A stretch of 64,000 nucleotides of DNA from Reticulitermes speratus (Eukaryota; Arthropoda; Insecta; Blattodea; Rhinotermitidae), in NCBI GenBank assembly GCA_021186555.1, contig JAJKFL010000026.1:3611709-3675708 (forward strand), in the 5' to 3' direction. The translations under genes were made by a program, and so were the position numbers. Each line of letters starts with the position of its first letter. Position 1 is the first letter of the stretch. Of the stretch, positions 11,576 through 23,266 are shown piece after piece. Below the pieces are notes generated by a model that was not told where the DNA came from, made no database searches, and saw nothing but the letters and a program-made list of their open reading frames with translations.

Positions 11576-12027
11576 ACTGTGTGGGCAGAACGTAGAATTG
11601 TTGAATGTTAAACATGTTGGTACATATAGTAACCACTGGGCTTTAGAGGGTTGTATATGTTTTTTAAACAAACAGAATCAATCGACGTGCCATACGGTCA
11701 AACAGCTCTTTATACTAGACCGCTGAGTACTGTTGAAAACATTCGTGTGTGAATGTCGGGTAGGAACCAATTTTAACTTTGTAAACCCTCTTCGGGCCGC
11801 AAGCCAAATATCAATAACATTTGCTTTATTGAATGAATATTTTGTTATGATTTCAATTAACAATGAGTCATGATAGCTAATTGTTAATTGAAAACGTAAC
11901 AAAGTATTTATTCAGTAAAGCACTTGTTATTGGCATCTGGCTAGCGATCTGGAAGGGATGTAGACAGTTTGTCTGGTTAGCTAGGGGAACCCTGTAAGGA
12001 AAGGCAATCTGGAACACCTGTGCTTAG
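11576..12027. other. Right flank of the 114-bp element and unassigned sequence
   Basis: The start (gggcagaacgtagaatt, about 11582-11598) recurs in reverse beside the related copies near 31985 and 43548, so it belongs to the same dispersed element. The rest is unassigned. Confidence 0.5.
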
Positions 12028-12150
12028 GTGGGAGATGATATGGTGGGCGTGCTTATGGCTTGGTCTGGCACAGGATAGGGACAAGCGGTGGGATTTTGTG
12101 AATGCGGTAATGAACCTCCATGTTTTATAAAACGCGGGGAATTGCTTAAC
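12028..12150 (+). mobile_element. Decayed non-LTR retrotransposon 3' end (GTTA family)
   Basis: It shares ggcacaggatagggacaagc, gcggtaatgaacct and aaaacgcggggaattgctt with the clearer tails at 14892-15146, 17232-17583 and 47365-47645. It is heavily truncated. Confidence 0.65.
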
Positions 12151-12684
12151 TCCCCTCCCCCCCCCCCCAGATTTGGGCGCTTGAAAGTTCTACGCATTTC
12201 CGCCACCAGGGGCGCCAATGTTCATCAAAATTTCTGAAAGTGTTCAGTCCTTTTTGAGTCTCCCTGTATAATAAGGAAACCTGGCGTGGCCACGAAATAT
12301 CGTATTCACCGGTTCTAAGGTAGGTTGACGTCAACTGGAAGCGACTGTGGTTGGAACTGTAAACAGATTTGCTGTTGAAGACCTTAGAGCAAGCAAATAC
12401 AGGTGTGTCAGCACCGCGAATCGATAACCGAATTATGTAAAGGTGACGAAACGTCGATAGGGTATGGAGAAGCAAGTCAGCGAAGGTAAAGGCACGGTAG
12501 TATTTATGAGTGTACAGTGTGGTACAGTGTTGTAGACAGCAGTGCGCGGATTGGGTGTGTCACGAAACGTCGAAATGGAATATCGTTGTGAAGGATAAAT
12601 TGGAGCAGAAGTTGAAATCGATGGCTGAAGGGACTGAGGAAAACACTAATGGATCCGCGGAACAGCCGAGTAAGAAGCTGAGAT
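12151..12684. other. Unassigned stretch
   Basis: A poly-C tract at about 12160-12168, otherwise no recognised gene or repeat. The 109-codon - frame at 12146-12475 has no domain. Confidence 0.4.
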
Positions 12685-12880
12685 GATAACGACGCTGACA
12701 GTTGCTACGCTTGTGTAGCGTCGATGATAGATGAGTTAGTAACCATGGAGCATTGGTGGAATGCTACTGACAGGGGAAACTGAAGTACCAGTGCCACTTT
12801 GTACACCACAAATCTCATGGACTGCCCTGGGATTGAACTCCGCTCTCCGCGGTGACCGCCTGAGCCGTCTTACTGCCCAA
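12685..12880 (-). mobile_element. Diverged S1 SINE, second subfamily
   Basis: On the + strand it starts with acgacgctgacagttgctac, not the usual S1 tail, then gagcattggtggaatg, gccactttgtacaccaca and the reversed tRNA head (ccgcctgagccgt). The same left block begins the copy at 35745-35935. Confidence 0.65.
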
Positions 12881-12945
12881 CAGTAGCAGTGAGCGTAATG
12901 GCGTAGCGTAGATAATAGAGGTTATGATTATTATCATTATTGTTA

Positions 12946-13228
12946 TAAAAGGTAAAGCCTTCCCTGTCCACGCCATGAAGGCATATAGGGGAAGTAAAAG
13001 TACAGCTCCACTTATTCTTAACTTCGCCACTAGATGGAGTTGAATGGTCAACTTCACGTCCCGGCCGTTTTATCGTCAGGAAAGAACGGCAGTGCCCATT
13101 GAATACGAGGCTTGGTGGGCCCCAAAGCCTGTTTGGACGTTTCGGAAAAGAGAAAAATCTGTCTTTTTCCCTACCGGGATTCGAACACAGTAGCATTCAG
13201 CTTACAGCCTGGACACTATGCAGACTGC
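12946..13228 (-). mobile_element. Diverged S3-like SINE
   Basis: In reverse it reads from a head with B box ttcgaatcccggtaggg, through ttcccgggg-like and ggccgggacgtgaagttgac-like blocks, to ccttcatggcgtgg. It is clearly related to S3 but more diverged, with a different A-box region. A (TTA)n-like tract flanks it on the left. Confidence 0.65.
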
Positions 13229-13244
13229 GCTTCAGGGCTCACTG

Positions 13245-13278
13245 TTATCATCATCATCATTATCATTATCATCATTGC
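13245..13278. repeat. (ATC)n microsatellite
   Basis: Runs of atc/att triplets. They produce His or Ile homopolymers in spurious frames. Confidence 0.85.
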
Positions 13279-13470
13279 CTTTTGGTCGTTGTGCCACTAC
13301 TCTGATAATAAAGGCTTGAATTAAGATAAACGTGGTGATATAATGATAATGTCAGGTGATAAAGGCGGTAATAAAGTAGAGGAATGGTGACGGTAATGGT
13401 GATAAAGATTGAAATGTGCTGAAGTGATGATTTGACTGTATAAATAGAAACTGTGACAATAGGTATAAAC

Positions 13471-14133
13471 GAAATGAAGATTATGTTGGTAATACTGTTA
13501 CTGTGTCAAAATTAAGATTATGTTGGTAATAGTGTTACGGTGTCAAAATGAAGATTATGTTGGTAATAGTGTTACGGTGTCAAAATGAAGATTATGTTGG
13601 TAATACTGTTACTGTGTCAAAATGAAGATAATATTGGTAATAGTGTTACGGTGTCAAAATGAAGATTATGTTGGTAATACTGTTACTGTGTCAAAATGAA
13701 GATAATATTGGTAATAGTGTTACGGTGTCAAAATGAAGATTATGTTGGTAATAGTGTTACGGGTGTCAAAATGAAGATTATGTTGGTAATACTGTTACTG
13801 TGTCAAAATGAAGATAATATTGGTAATAGTGTTACGGTGTCAAAATGAAGATTATGTTGGTAATACTGTTACTGTGTCAAAATGAAGATTATGTTGGTAA
13901 TACTGTTACTGTGTCAAAACGAAGATTATGTTGGTAATACTGTTACTGTGTCAAAATGAAGATTATGGTGGTAATACTGTTACTGTGTCAAAATGAAGAT
14001 TATGTTGGTAATACTGTTACGGTGTCAAAATGAAGATTATGTTGGTAATACTGTTACTGTGTCAAAATGAAGATTATGTTGGTAATACTGTTACTGTGTC
14101 AAAACGAAGATTATGTTGGTAATACTGTTACGT
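13471..14133. repeat. 37-bp minisatellite, about 18 copies
   Basis: The unit is gaagattatgttggtaata + ctgttactgtgtcaaaat. Two linked variants alternate: ttatgttgg...actgttact and taatattgg...agtgttacg. This points to a dimer acting as an amplification unit in the middle of the array. An inserted G occurs near 13760. Confidence 0.93.
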
Positions 14134-14891
14134 TGCCAAGTGGGGCAGAGGATTGCGTGCGATACATGTGGCACAAATTGCAGAGAAACGATAAATGTGT
14201 TACAAATTGTGGTTTCGAATTTGCAGCAAGTCTCGTAAGTCTTCTGACAACTTGTGCTGTGTATTTGCGACGCCATTTTTTTTTATCGATATCCGTTGAC
14301 TGTTTTCGGAGGTAAAATCAGTGAACATATAGACATAGTCGCCCCCTCCACACTGCTTTCATTTGTTACCCTACTTGTAGAAAAAAACACAAATTCAAAT
14401 TCCCCTGCTGGAAATAGAGCTCTTAATTCTGGATACTGGTTGGATAAGTGTGCGACACAGTTGGCAGTACTGGCGGCTGTAATTGTCCGAACATTTTGCA
14501 CCGTGTGCTACACGAATGTGCGCAATACCTGCAGCGTGCGGTCGTATTTGAGTGGCCGTTCTGCGAGAGGGCCTTGAGCCAGTTACAGCTACAAATGAAA
14601 CGTAACCTTCGTGTACTGGAACATTAACAGCTGGAACATGCACCTCTCATTAAGTCGACATACTCGTGTGTAGTCCAGCAGATTCACAGCATAGTGTAAA
14701 TACCTTCATCTGTTTTTTTTTGGATGACACATAACATTCTACAGGACGTTACATTCTCACAAACCGTCCCCATTTACTGCAAGATGTAATCATGACAGCT
14801 GCATATTACATAGACCTACACACAAAACTACACGGCGTCACATTCCGGAAGACAGTAGTTAAATCCATATTATATATTTAAGTAACATATT
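14134..14891. other. Unassigned stretch
   Basis: A few open frames up to 107 codons (14254-14577 +) without domains. No known repeat was seen. Confidence 0.4.
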
Positions 14892-15146
14892 TGGTGGGAA
14901 AACCTGAGGGAAGACACCACTTGAAAGACGTAAGCGTAGATGGGAGGGTAATATTAAAACGGAAGGAAGTCGAGTGGGAGGGCGTGGACTGGATTGTTGT
15001 GGCTCAGGATAGGGACAGGTGGCGGGCTGTTGTGATTGCGGTAACGAACCTTCGGGTTTCGTAAAATGCGGGGATTTTCTTGACTAGCTGAGGAACTGTT
15101 AGTTTCTCAAAAAGGATTCTGCTCTTTGGAGTTAGTTAGTTAGTTA
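14892..15146 (+). mobile_element. Non-LTR retrotransposon 3' end, GTTA-tailed
   Basis: Encodes a decayed RT C-terminus ([25 protein letters not shown], then [11 protein letters not shown]) and carries the shared 3' UTR (cgaaccttcgggtttcgtaa, gactagctgaggaactgtta), ending in (GTTA)n at about 15124-15143. It is 5' truncated and frame-broken. Confidence 0.75.
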
Positions 15147-15746
15147 GTTGGTTCAGTCTATACCGCACCGACGAATGATCGAGTATTCGTTCTTCTCTGT
15201 ATTTGAACTTCACTTTCATATACAGTTCACTGAGTTTCCGAGGGGGAGTTGCCCCATTTGTGATATTTTGGGGGCGGGGATCTCCTCCCTTTGCTGATGG
15301 CCTCTATCGGCAATGCAGGTTTTGTGTACGTGTGTGGCTGTTGAGATGCATTGAGTCCTGGACGTTACAGTGACCTGTATTTGTGACCTACATATGGTTT
15401 TTGGCTATGGACCCGGGTGGTTGCGGCCGGACTGCAGCTAGCTATTGATCCGGGGGGCTGAGACTGAGAAGAAAGGCGCGAAAACAACTCCCTGCCCACT
15501 TATACATCCAGCATCACACGCCACGGCCCTCGGCTTTGGTTTCAGTGCGAGAAAGATTACCCGGGACATAAGGCGTAGTACGTAGGAGTATTGATTGATT
15601 GAGTGGTGCTTGATTAGAAGGTTACTGTCGATTGGTTTGTGACGGCTCTTATTGTGGTTCAGATGTACCAACTTTTCCCCACAGTCCTCGACACAAATGA
15701 GGCATTTATCATGCCTTGCGTAGAGCTTTTCTATCCCCTATTGATC
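15147..15746. other. Unassigned stretch
   Basis: No gene or family recognised. Confidence 0.4.
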
Positions 15747-15896
15747 GTGTAACAACTGTTTCCACCTCGCGATCATCTTTAAATTTGTGGCCCCCAAGAT
15801 TTTGCTTCAGTACTGTAAACAGGTGACAATCGTTCGGCGACGAATTGCCGTGGTACAGTCACAATCATTGTAGCTTGTTTGGTTACGGAATTGTAC
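15747..15896 (+). repeat. Dispersed repeat, copy 1 of a direct pair
   Basis: Shares long blocks (atctttaaatttgtggc, cgacgaattgccgtggtaca) with 16490-16636 in the same orientation, with several substitutions. An S5 SINE and unrelated sequence lie between the copies. The element type is unknown. Confidence 0.8.
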
Positions 15897-15953
15897 GGTT
15901 TGATACTCGATGAAGCCACTTGCCGATTTATGTTGGTTGGTGTACTAATTAGT

Positions 15954-16347
15954 CGACCTCGGTGGACTAGTGGTTAGCGTGCTCGCCACTGGACCCAAGG
16001 TTCGTGGGTTCGATCCCGACTGAGGGCGATGGATTTTTAAGGGTGATAAAAATCCGTAGCACCACTTCCTTCGGAGGGGAAGTAAAGCCGTCGGTCGTAG
16101 ATTTACGGCATGTAAAAGAACCTTACGGGCATGAATAGAACTAGTAATGCTCGTAAGCAAAATTCAGCGGCCATTTCTCACCCAAGTCTCCTGATGTGGC
16201 AGTCACATCAGGATTGAGTCGAACAGTGCGGCCAGTGGGCTGGTCACTCACTGCCACAAATGCACAAGACCAAGTAACCTCGGAAAGAGGAGGCCCAAGC
16301 CCATATAGGGCTGTCGAGCCATGGTTATTATTATTATTATTATTATT
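15954..16347 (+). mobile_element. S5 SINE-like repeat
   Basis: The tRNA-like head is tggactagtggttagcgtgc, with B box gggttcgatccc at 16006-16017. The body contains gatggatttttaagggtga and ttacgggcatgaatagaac, and the 3' end is gggctgtcgagccatgg followed by (TTA)n. That last block is shared with S2, so S2 and S5 have a common 3' tail and may use the same LINE machinery. The reverse copy is at 34655-34982. Confidence 0.85.
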
Positions 16348-16489
16348 TATGATGTAGTAATTGCACTGTACTTTACTACTGTCCCACTGCATTTCCACGT
16401 AGTCACCGTCCCAACTGACACATCATATCGTGTGACCAGCTTTACCATTCCCTGTAGATATCAGTCCGTGTCCTGTGTTATCAGCCATC

Positions 16490-16636
16490 GTGTATCAACT
16501 GTTTACACCTCGCGATCGTCTTTAAATTTGTGGCCGCCAAGATTTTGCTACAGCGCTGTAAACAGATGACAGTCGTTCTGCGACGAATTGCCGTGGTACA
16601 GTCACAATTAGTGTAGCTTGTTTGGTCACAAAATTG
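16490..16636 (+). repeat. Dispersed repeat, copy 2 of a direct pair
   Basis: Second copy of the block at 15747-15896, diverged by scattered substitutions, so the pair is not a recent duplication. Confidence 0.8.
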
Positions 16637-17231
16637 TGTGTCATGTAAACTTGCTTCCTGACGGACCGTCGTGCATGCCACAAGTAAGTGACAAAGGGCA
16701 TGTCGCGGCTGTGTTGTGTGGTACCTGTCTGACAGAGATCGGGAGGTTCTGGGTGTCATTTATGGCGCGATTTTCTGTACAATGCTGCAGTCTTTATGGT
16801 GAGTATAACAGACAAAGTAGGACTAATATCACTTTACAGTTTAGTGGGGGGCTTTGAGTGCAACATTTCCACTGTTGATTATTGAAACACGTCAAATTTG
16901 ACAGATATCTTCACATCACTGCCCTGTTTTTGTTCATTAAAACACACAGAATGTTTCAAACAGAACTTGTATTTCGTTAATGAAATAACGGAATTCCACG
17001 TCTGCACAGGTCCAATACTTTATTCATTACCACCATCAAACCGGAACTAAATTTATCTATTTTGTGGTCTCCAATTGGCCAACCATTGACTAAAGTCACG
17101 TTTCTTAAAGAGCTGGTTACCAAGAACAGTCTGAAGAACCTACATCAAGTGTTGATTTCATCTGACACGTTTCGCACGGCAGCCATGTTGGTATTAACGA
17201 CAGTAGGAAATTAACATACTCATCACCAAAT
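16637..17231. other. Unassigned stretch
   Basis: No gene or repeat recognised. Confidence 0.4.
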
Positions 17232-17583
17232 ATTATTCGGGTGATCAAATCAAGAAGAATAAGGTAGGCGGGGCATGTAGCACGTATGGGTGAGGGGAGA
17301 GGTGCATACAGGGTTTTGGTGGGGAGACCTGAGGGAAGGAGACCACTTGGAAGACCCAGGCGTAGATGGGAGGATAATATTAAAATGGATCTTCAAGAAG
17401 TAAGATGGGGGGCATGGACTGGATTGATATGGCTCAGGATAGGGACAGGTGGCGGGCTGTTGTGAGTGCGGTAATGAACCTTCGGGTTCCATAAAACGCT
17501 GGGAATTTCTTGACTAGCTGACGACCTGTTAGCTTCTCAAGAAGGACTGTGCTACATGGAGTTAGTTAGTTAGTTAGTTAGTA
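17232..17583 (+). mobile_element. Non-LTR retrotransposon 3' end with RT C-terminal coding
   Basis: In broken frames it encodes [36 protein letters not shown] and a [11 protein letters not shown] tail. This is the C-terminal region of a non-LTR retrotransposon ORF2 common in cockroach-like genomes. The 3' UTR (aatgaaccttcgggttccat, cttctcaagaaggactgtgc) ends in gttagttagttagttag. It is 5' truncated and defective. Confidence 0.82.
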
Positions 17584-18602
17584 AAGAAATTAACAAGAAG
17601 AATGATGGGGGGATTCCGGTAGTTTCGTGATATTTTTGTTGTCATGAAAATCTGCCGGTTGATTCAAAATTTATTATGAGGGTACGGACAGTTGGTCACG
17701 TGACATGTAAAATAAATAAAGAGTTATAACAACGTGGGACGTGAAGCTCGCGTGGCGGTGGTTGTGTAGGCTGCTACATCAATCTTCTGTACTAAGGATT
17801 TTCGGGATACGTAGGGATTCCGTTAGAAACAGGTGTTACCAGTATCAGCATATCGCCATTTCCGTGACGTCTCTCTGATGCGGCTGGCTTAGTTAACCTC
17901 GCTGTTCAGGCTTTGGATTCAATTATTTATATATTTAGATTGTCATTTTATACAAGGCGCACATTTCGTGTTGGAAATGAAATTGGTCAGACCTAGATGA
18001 CGTGTGCAAGCATTAGATCTGCGTTTCAATGGAGGTGGGAGCCAGTCTATCGCTGTTGTGCGGTTTGCAGACTCATCCATAATGCAGTCTTTCACTGTTG
18101 TTACGTCATTCGCCTGCCCGGCTATTTATATGGCCTGGACAGGCGTGTTTATTCCTGCAGTGAAATATAGAATTTCGTTCCTTTCTGCCTCTCACACTTC
18201 ATTTCTTTCTTTCTGTTAGTGTATATTTTCCTTCTCGTGTTGCTTTATTGGCAATGTATTCCTATACTGCTGATCCCAATCGATCGTTCGTTTCAGGCTC
18301 TATTGTTCACTCAGTCTCGAATCTCTGCAAGGCCTGCGACGTTACACCAAACAGTTTATTTGGAATTAAATACAATATAAACCCGAATTTAAGACGAAGG
18401 CTTTTTTTTTTTCGGAAATATCCACACAGAGAAGTAGACGTCGCCTTATAAGCGAGGCATTATTACTGCGTGTCGCAGTAAGACGTCATTGCGTCATTTC
18501 GTACTAAATAGTACTATTAAGACACGATACTGTGCTGTAAATACATCAACAAACGTATGCACTTAATAATAGACATTAGGACCAATTATAGAACTCCTAC
18601 AA
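17584..18602. other. Unassigned stretch
   Basis: Frames 18004-18219 and 18248-18451 (+) are open but featureless. No known repeat was recognised. Confidence 0.4.
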
Positions 18603-18629
18603 TTTTCAGCACCGGAGTGCCATCATCAG
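18603..18629 (-). ncRNA. Hammerhead-like motif, decayed
   Basis: On the - strand: CTGATGA, T, GGCAC/GTGCT stem around tccg, then GAAAAT in place of GAAAC. The core change and missing stem III palindrome suggest an inactive copy. Confidence 0.45.
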
Positions 18630-18633
18630 GCAG

Positions 18634-18685
18634 TTATTCAGAACAAAGGAGTAACAAGGCATTGTTACTCCTTTGTTCTGAATAA
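18634..18685. repeat. Perfect 24-bp inverted repeat with 4-base loop
   Basis: The arms 18634-18657 and 18662-18685 (ttattcagaacaaagg.../...cctttgttctgaataa) are exact reverse complements around ggca. It lies five bases from the decayed hammerhead-like motif. Confidence 0.95.
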
Positions 18686-18808
18686 ACACAAAGAATGCTA
18701 CAGCGCTGTTGGTTCTAACTCTGTAGGTCAGTTCTGTGTTTTATACATTATTGATATTTCTATCAAGTTTTGTAAACATTCTGATTTTTCTTTTCTGCGT
18801 CAATACGC

Positions 18809-19091
18809 CGGGCCGCGATAGCTCAGTCGGTATAGTGACTCGCTACGGGCTGGACGGTCCGGGGATCGAATCCCGGTGGGGCGAGATTTTCCTCACCCGT
18901 CCAGACCGGCCCTGGGGTCCACCAAGCCTCCTGTACAATGGGTTCCGGGTCTCTTTCCCGGGGGTAAAGCGGCCGGGACGTGGAGTTGAACATCCACCCT
19001 CATCTAGCGCCAGGGTTAAAGAAAGAGTAGAGCTATACCTCTACTCCCCCTCTGGGCCTTCATGGCCTGTTCTAGGGTGAACTTTACGTAA
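18809..19091 (+). mobile_element. S3 SINE-like repeat
   Basis: The tRNA-like head is ccgcgatagctcagtcggta, with B box ggatcgaatccc at 18863-18874. The body includes gtccagaccggccctgggg, ggtaaagcggccgggacgtg and tagagctatacctctactcc, ending ggcctgttctagggtgaact. Other copies: 33238-33519, 51880-52156, 56728-57011; 3' fragment 23757-23863. Confidence 0.87.
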
Positions 19092-19347
19092 ATATCCCAA
19101 TGTAAAAGACTGAGTTGTCTCATATTCGGGCTTATAACGTATTTTTGCTTCATCTTATGTGATTGTGTATTTTAGTGTTTTATGCACGATACTGTGTTCA
19201 GATTAATTTAAAACGCAACTCTCATTGTATAATGGTATAATTGTATGCGATAACAATACTTCACTTACATCACATGCAGTTCAGTACCTTTGCTTTAGAG
19301 TACAAACTGTTGTGTAATAAAATAATGATCCGTAACTGAATTGTTTA

Positions 19348-19500
19348 CTAAGATGTAAGATACACTAGCGTGGTCACAACAAACACTAAGATGTAAGATA
19401 CACTAGCGTGGTCACAACAAACACTAAGATGTAAGATACACTAGCGTGGTCACAACAAACACTAAGATGTAAGATACACTAGCGTGGTCACAACAAACAC
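19348..19500. repeat. 38-bp tandem repeat, four copies
   Basis: The unit contains taagatgtaagatacac and tagcgtggtcacaacaaac, starting near 19349, 19387, 19425 and 19463. Copies are identical. Confidence 0.93.
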
Positions 19501-19629
19501 TGCAGTGAACTCGGCTGTGACACAACGTAAGACGGGCTGTGCAGTGTATTGGAAAGGTCAGCCAGGTCGCGCAGCAGTGACGTTTCCAAGGTGCTGAGTA
19601 CCTGCCTACTCGGCGACTAATTCCGTCTT

Positions 19630-20396
19630 GCAAATGGAACTTATGGGAACTGTGAAGTAAGGGTTTCGTGTTAAAATAAACACCCTGTGTAATAGTAAAC
19701 GATTTGGGGAAATAGACTAATTATAACGGTATTGTTACGTGGTTTTGGCGCTGTTAACGGGTTAAGGAACGTCATACCTCTTACAAACTAATGGGCGCTG
19801 TGAAATAAGAGTTGCGTGTTAAAATAAACACCCTGTGTGATAGTAGTCGATTGGGGGAAATAGACTGTCTAATTAGAAAGGTCTTGTTACGGGGTTTTGG
19901 CGCTGTTACCGGGTTAAGATACGTCATACCTCTTACAAACTTAAGGGGGCTGTGAAGTAAGAGTTGCGTGTTAAAATAAACACCCTGTGTAATAGTAAAC
20001 GATTTGGGGAAATAGACTCTGTAATTATAACGGTATTTTTACGGGTGTTTGGCGCTGTTACCGGGTTAAGATACGTCATACCTCTTACAAACTTAAGGGG
20101 GCTGTGAAGTAAGAGTTGCGTGTTAAAATAAACACCCTGTGTAATAGTAAACGATTTGGGGAAATAGACTCTGTAATTATAACGGTATTTTTACGGGTGT
20201 TTGGCGCTGTTACCGGGTTAAGATACGTCATACCTCTTACAAACTTAAGGAGGCTGTGAAGTAAGAGTTGCGTGTTAAAATAAACACCCTGTGTAATAGT
20301 AAACGATTTGGGGAAATAGACTCTGTAATTATAACGGTATTTTTACGGGTGTTTGGCGCTGTTACCGGGTTAAGATACGTCATATGTGTTACAAAC
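19630..20396. repeat. 152-bp tandem repeat, about five copies
   Basis: The block gtgttaaaataaacaccctg starts at 19668, 19816, 19968, 20120 and 20272 (spacing 148, 152, 152, 152). The leftmost copies are the most diverged and the three on the right are almost identical, so growth was on the right side. Confidence 0.92.
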
Positions 20397-21052
20397 TTCG
20401 CCCGACTTTATGATTGAATTGAGAATTACGTCACAATAGTAACGTTGTTATCTTCTGCGCCGTGACAGTCATTTGGCACTCATTGTATATATTGTCTGGC
20501 ACATATTCACAATTTGTGCCATATGTATGGCACGCGTTAGGTTAGCACGCTTACAGAAGACGTCTGCACGCGACAACACGGTGCTGTTGTTGTTGCGGTG
20601 ACGATAAGTGTAACCCAATCCAGCGGAAGAGCGTAGCAGTTACGTCGCAGTGTGGAACAACAGAACACAGTTCTGCAGATGACATGTATATATAGGTGTA
20701 GCCTTAATTAGGACAAAGCCCCATCAATTTACTGTACGCAGAGGCCCCCCCTTTAAATGCTAATTTAGAGAGAAATCCAATGAATTTCTATTCGTCGCTC
20801 CATAATGACGATAGTTCCGCAGAACTCAGCATCAATAGACTGTCGCTGCTTCCATGCAGTAAATACAGATAGCAGCACGGTGCCGTAAGATGTCTGTCCC
20901 AGTGTTGCCAGTTACTTTCGAAACATTTGAACGGAACACACACAACACTCAGCCCAACACAATGCGCTCTATTCTGTCCAGATATTCTGTATTACAGTAT
21001 CTTGTTACTAAATCGTACATTTTTATATTAGTCTCACCATGCATTTTTTTTT
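20397..21052. other. Unassigned stretch
   Basis: No gene or repeat recognised. A (GTT)n-like patch lies near 20583-20597. Confidence 0.4.
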
Positions 21053-23005
21053 GACGTAAAACGCCTTACATTTCGGTACACATAGGTGGGTCACCTCGGC
21101 GCTGTTTTGACGTAAAACGTCTTACATTTCGGTACACATAGGTGGGTCACCTCGGCGCTGTTTTGACGTAAAACGTCTTACATTTCGGTACACATAGGTG
21201 GGTCACCTCGGCGCTGTTTTGACGTAAAACGTCTCACATTTCGGTACACATAGGTGGGTCACCTCGGCGCTGTTTTGACGTAAAACGTCTCACATTTCGG
21301 TACACATAGGTGGGTCACCTCGGCACTGTTTTGACGTAAAACGTCTTACATTTCGGTACACATAGGTGGGTCACCTCGGCGCTGTTTTGACGTAAAACGC
21401 CTTACATTTCGGTACACATAGGTGGGTCACCTCGGCGCTGTTTTGACGTAAAACGTCTTACATTTCGGTACACATAGGTGGGTCACCTCGGCGCTGTTTT
21501 GACGTAAAACGTCGTACATTTCGGTACACACAGGTGGGTCACCTCGGCGCTGTTTTGACGTAAAACGTCTTACATTTCGGTACACATAGGTGGGTCACCT
21601 CGGCGCTGTTTTGACGTAAAACGTCGTACATTTCGATACACACAGGTGGGTCACCTCGGCGCTGTTTTGACGTAAAACGTCTTACATTTCGGTACACATA
21701 GGTGGGTCACCTCGGCGCTGTTTTGACGTAAAACGTCTTACATTTCGGTACACACAGGTGGGTCACCTCGGCGCTGTTTTGACGTAAAAGTCTTACATTT
21801 CGGTACACATAGGTGGGTCACCTCGGCGCTGTTTTGACGTAAAACGCCTTACATTTCGGTACACACAGGTGGGTCACCTCGGCGCTGTTTTGACGTAAAA
21901 CGTCTTACATTTCGGTACACATAGGTGGGTCACCTCGGCGCTGTTTTGACGTAAAACGTCGTACATTTCGGTACACACAGGTGGGTCACCTCGGCGCTGT
22001 TTTGACGTAAAAGTCTTACATTTCGGTACACATAGGTGGGTCACCTCGGCGCTGTTTTGACGTAAAACGCCTTACATTTCGGTACACATAGGTGGGTCAC
22101 CTCGGCGCTGTTTTGACGTAAAACGTCTTACATTTCGGTACACATAGGTGGGTCACCTCGGCGCTGTTTTGACGTAAAACGTCGTACATTTCGGTACACA
22201 CAGGTGGGTCACCTCGGCGCTGTTTTGACGTAAAACGTCTTACATTTCGGTACACATAGGTGGGTCACCTCGGCGCTGTTTTGACGTAAAACGTCTTACA
22301 TTTCGGTACACACAGGTGGGTCACCTCGGCGCTGTTTTGACGTAAAACGCCTTACATTTCGGTACACACAGGTGGGTCACCTCGGCGCTGTTTTGACGTA
22401 AAACGCCTTACATTTCGGTACACATAGGTGGGTCACCTCGGCGCTGTTTTGACGTAAAACGTCTTACATTTCGGTACACATAGGTGGGTCACCTCGGCGC
22501 TGTTTTGACGTAAAACGTCGTACATTTCGGTACACACAGGTGGGTCACCTCGGCGCTGTTTTGACGTAAAACGTCTTACATTTCGGTACACATAGGTGGG
22601 TCACCTCGGCGCTGTTTTGACGTAAAACGTCTTACATTTCGGTACACACAGGTGGGTCACCTCGGCGCTGTTTTGACGTAAAACGCCTTACATTTCGGTA
22701 CACATAGGTGGGTCACCTCGGCGCTGTTTTGACGTAAAACGTCTTACATTTCGGTACACACAGGTGGGTCACCTCGGCGCTGTTTTGACGTAAAACGCCT
22801 TACATTTCGGTACACATAGGTGGGTCACCTCGGCGCTGTTTTGACGTAAAACGTCTTACATTTCGGTACACACAGGTGGGTCACCTCGGCGCTGTTTTGA
22901 CGTAAAACGCCTTACATTTCGGTACACATAGGTGGGTCACCTCGGCGCTGTTTTGACGTAAAACGTCTTACATTTGGGTACACACAGGTGGGTCACCTCG
23001 GCGCT
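21053..23005. repeat. 56-bp satellite, about 35 copies
   Basis: The unit contains gacgtaaaacgtcttacatt, tcggtacacataggtggg and tcacctcggcgctgtttt. Variable sites (gtctt/gcctt/gtcgt, cataggt/cacaggt) occur in runs that repeat as multi-unit blocks in the right half, consistent with unequal exchange of several units at once. Copies include the self-complementary acgtaaaacgt-type block and the palindrome ggtgggtcacc. Confidence 0.96.
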
Positions 23006-23252
23006 CGCGGTGTCAGACTTTCGCGTTACCTACGTTTCTTCACAGTGCTCCGCGCCTACTTCGACTACAGCAGTGAAAGATACACAGTTTGAAAGGTAAG
23101 GAATATGCCTACACGCTAAAAAAAAGAATAATCGAAAAATCTTGAAATCTGCCAAAATGGCGGCCATGTCAAAATCACCTACGATTTTCACACTCTCACC
23201 ATCTAACGTCTTACATTTCGGTACACACAGGTGGGTCACCTCGGCGCTGTTT
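23006..23252. other. Spacer and isolated copy of the 56-bp unit
   Basis: About 200 bp of unique sequence follow the array, and then one more unit lacking its first bases at 23206-23252. This suggests the array expanded inside an older two-copy context or that a segment was inserted. Confidence 0.7.
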
Positions 23253-23266
23253 TTTACAGGTTCACG

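Noticed and set aside
17561..17583. Telomeric repeat
   Set aside because: The tract is (GTTA)n, the tail of a LINE 3' end, not the insect TTAGG repeat.
18811..18880. tRNA genes at SINE heads (S1-S5)
   Set aside because: A and B boxes are recognisable, but the heads are diverged, lack a sound acceptor stem and continue into SINE bodies.
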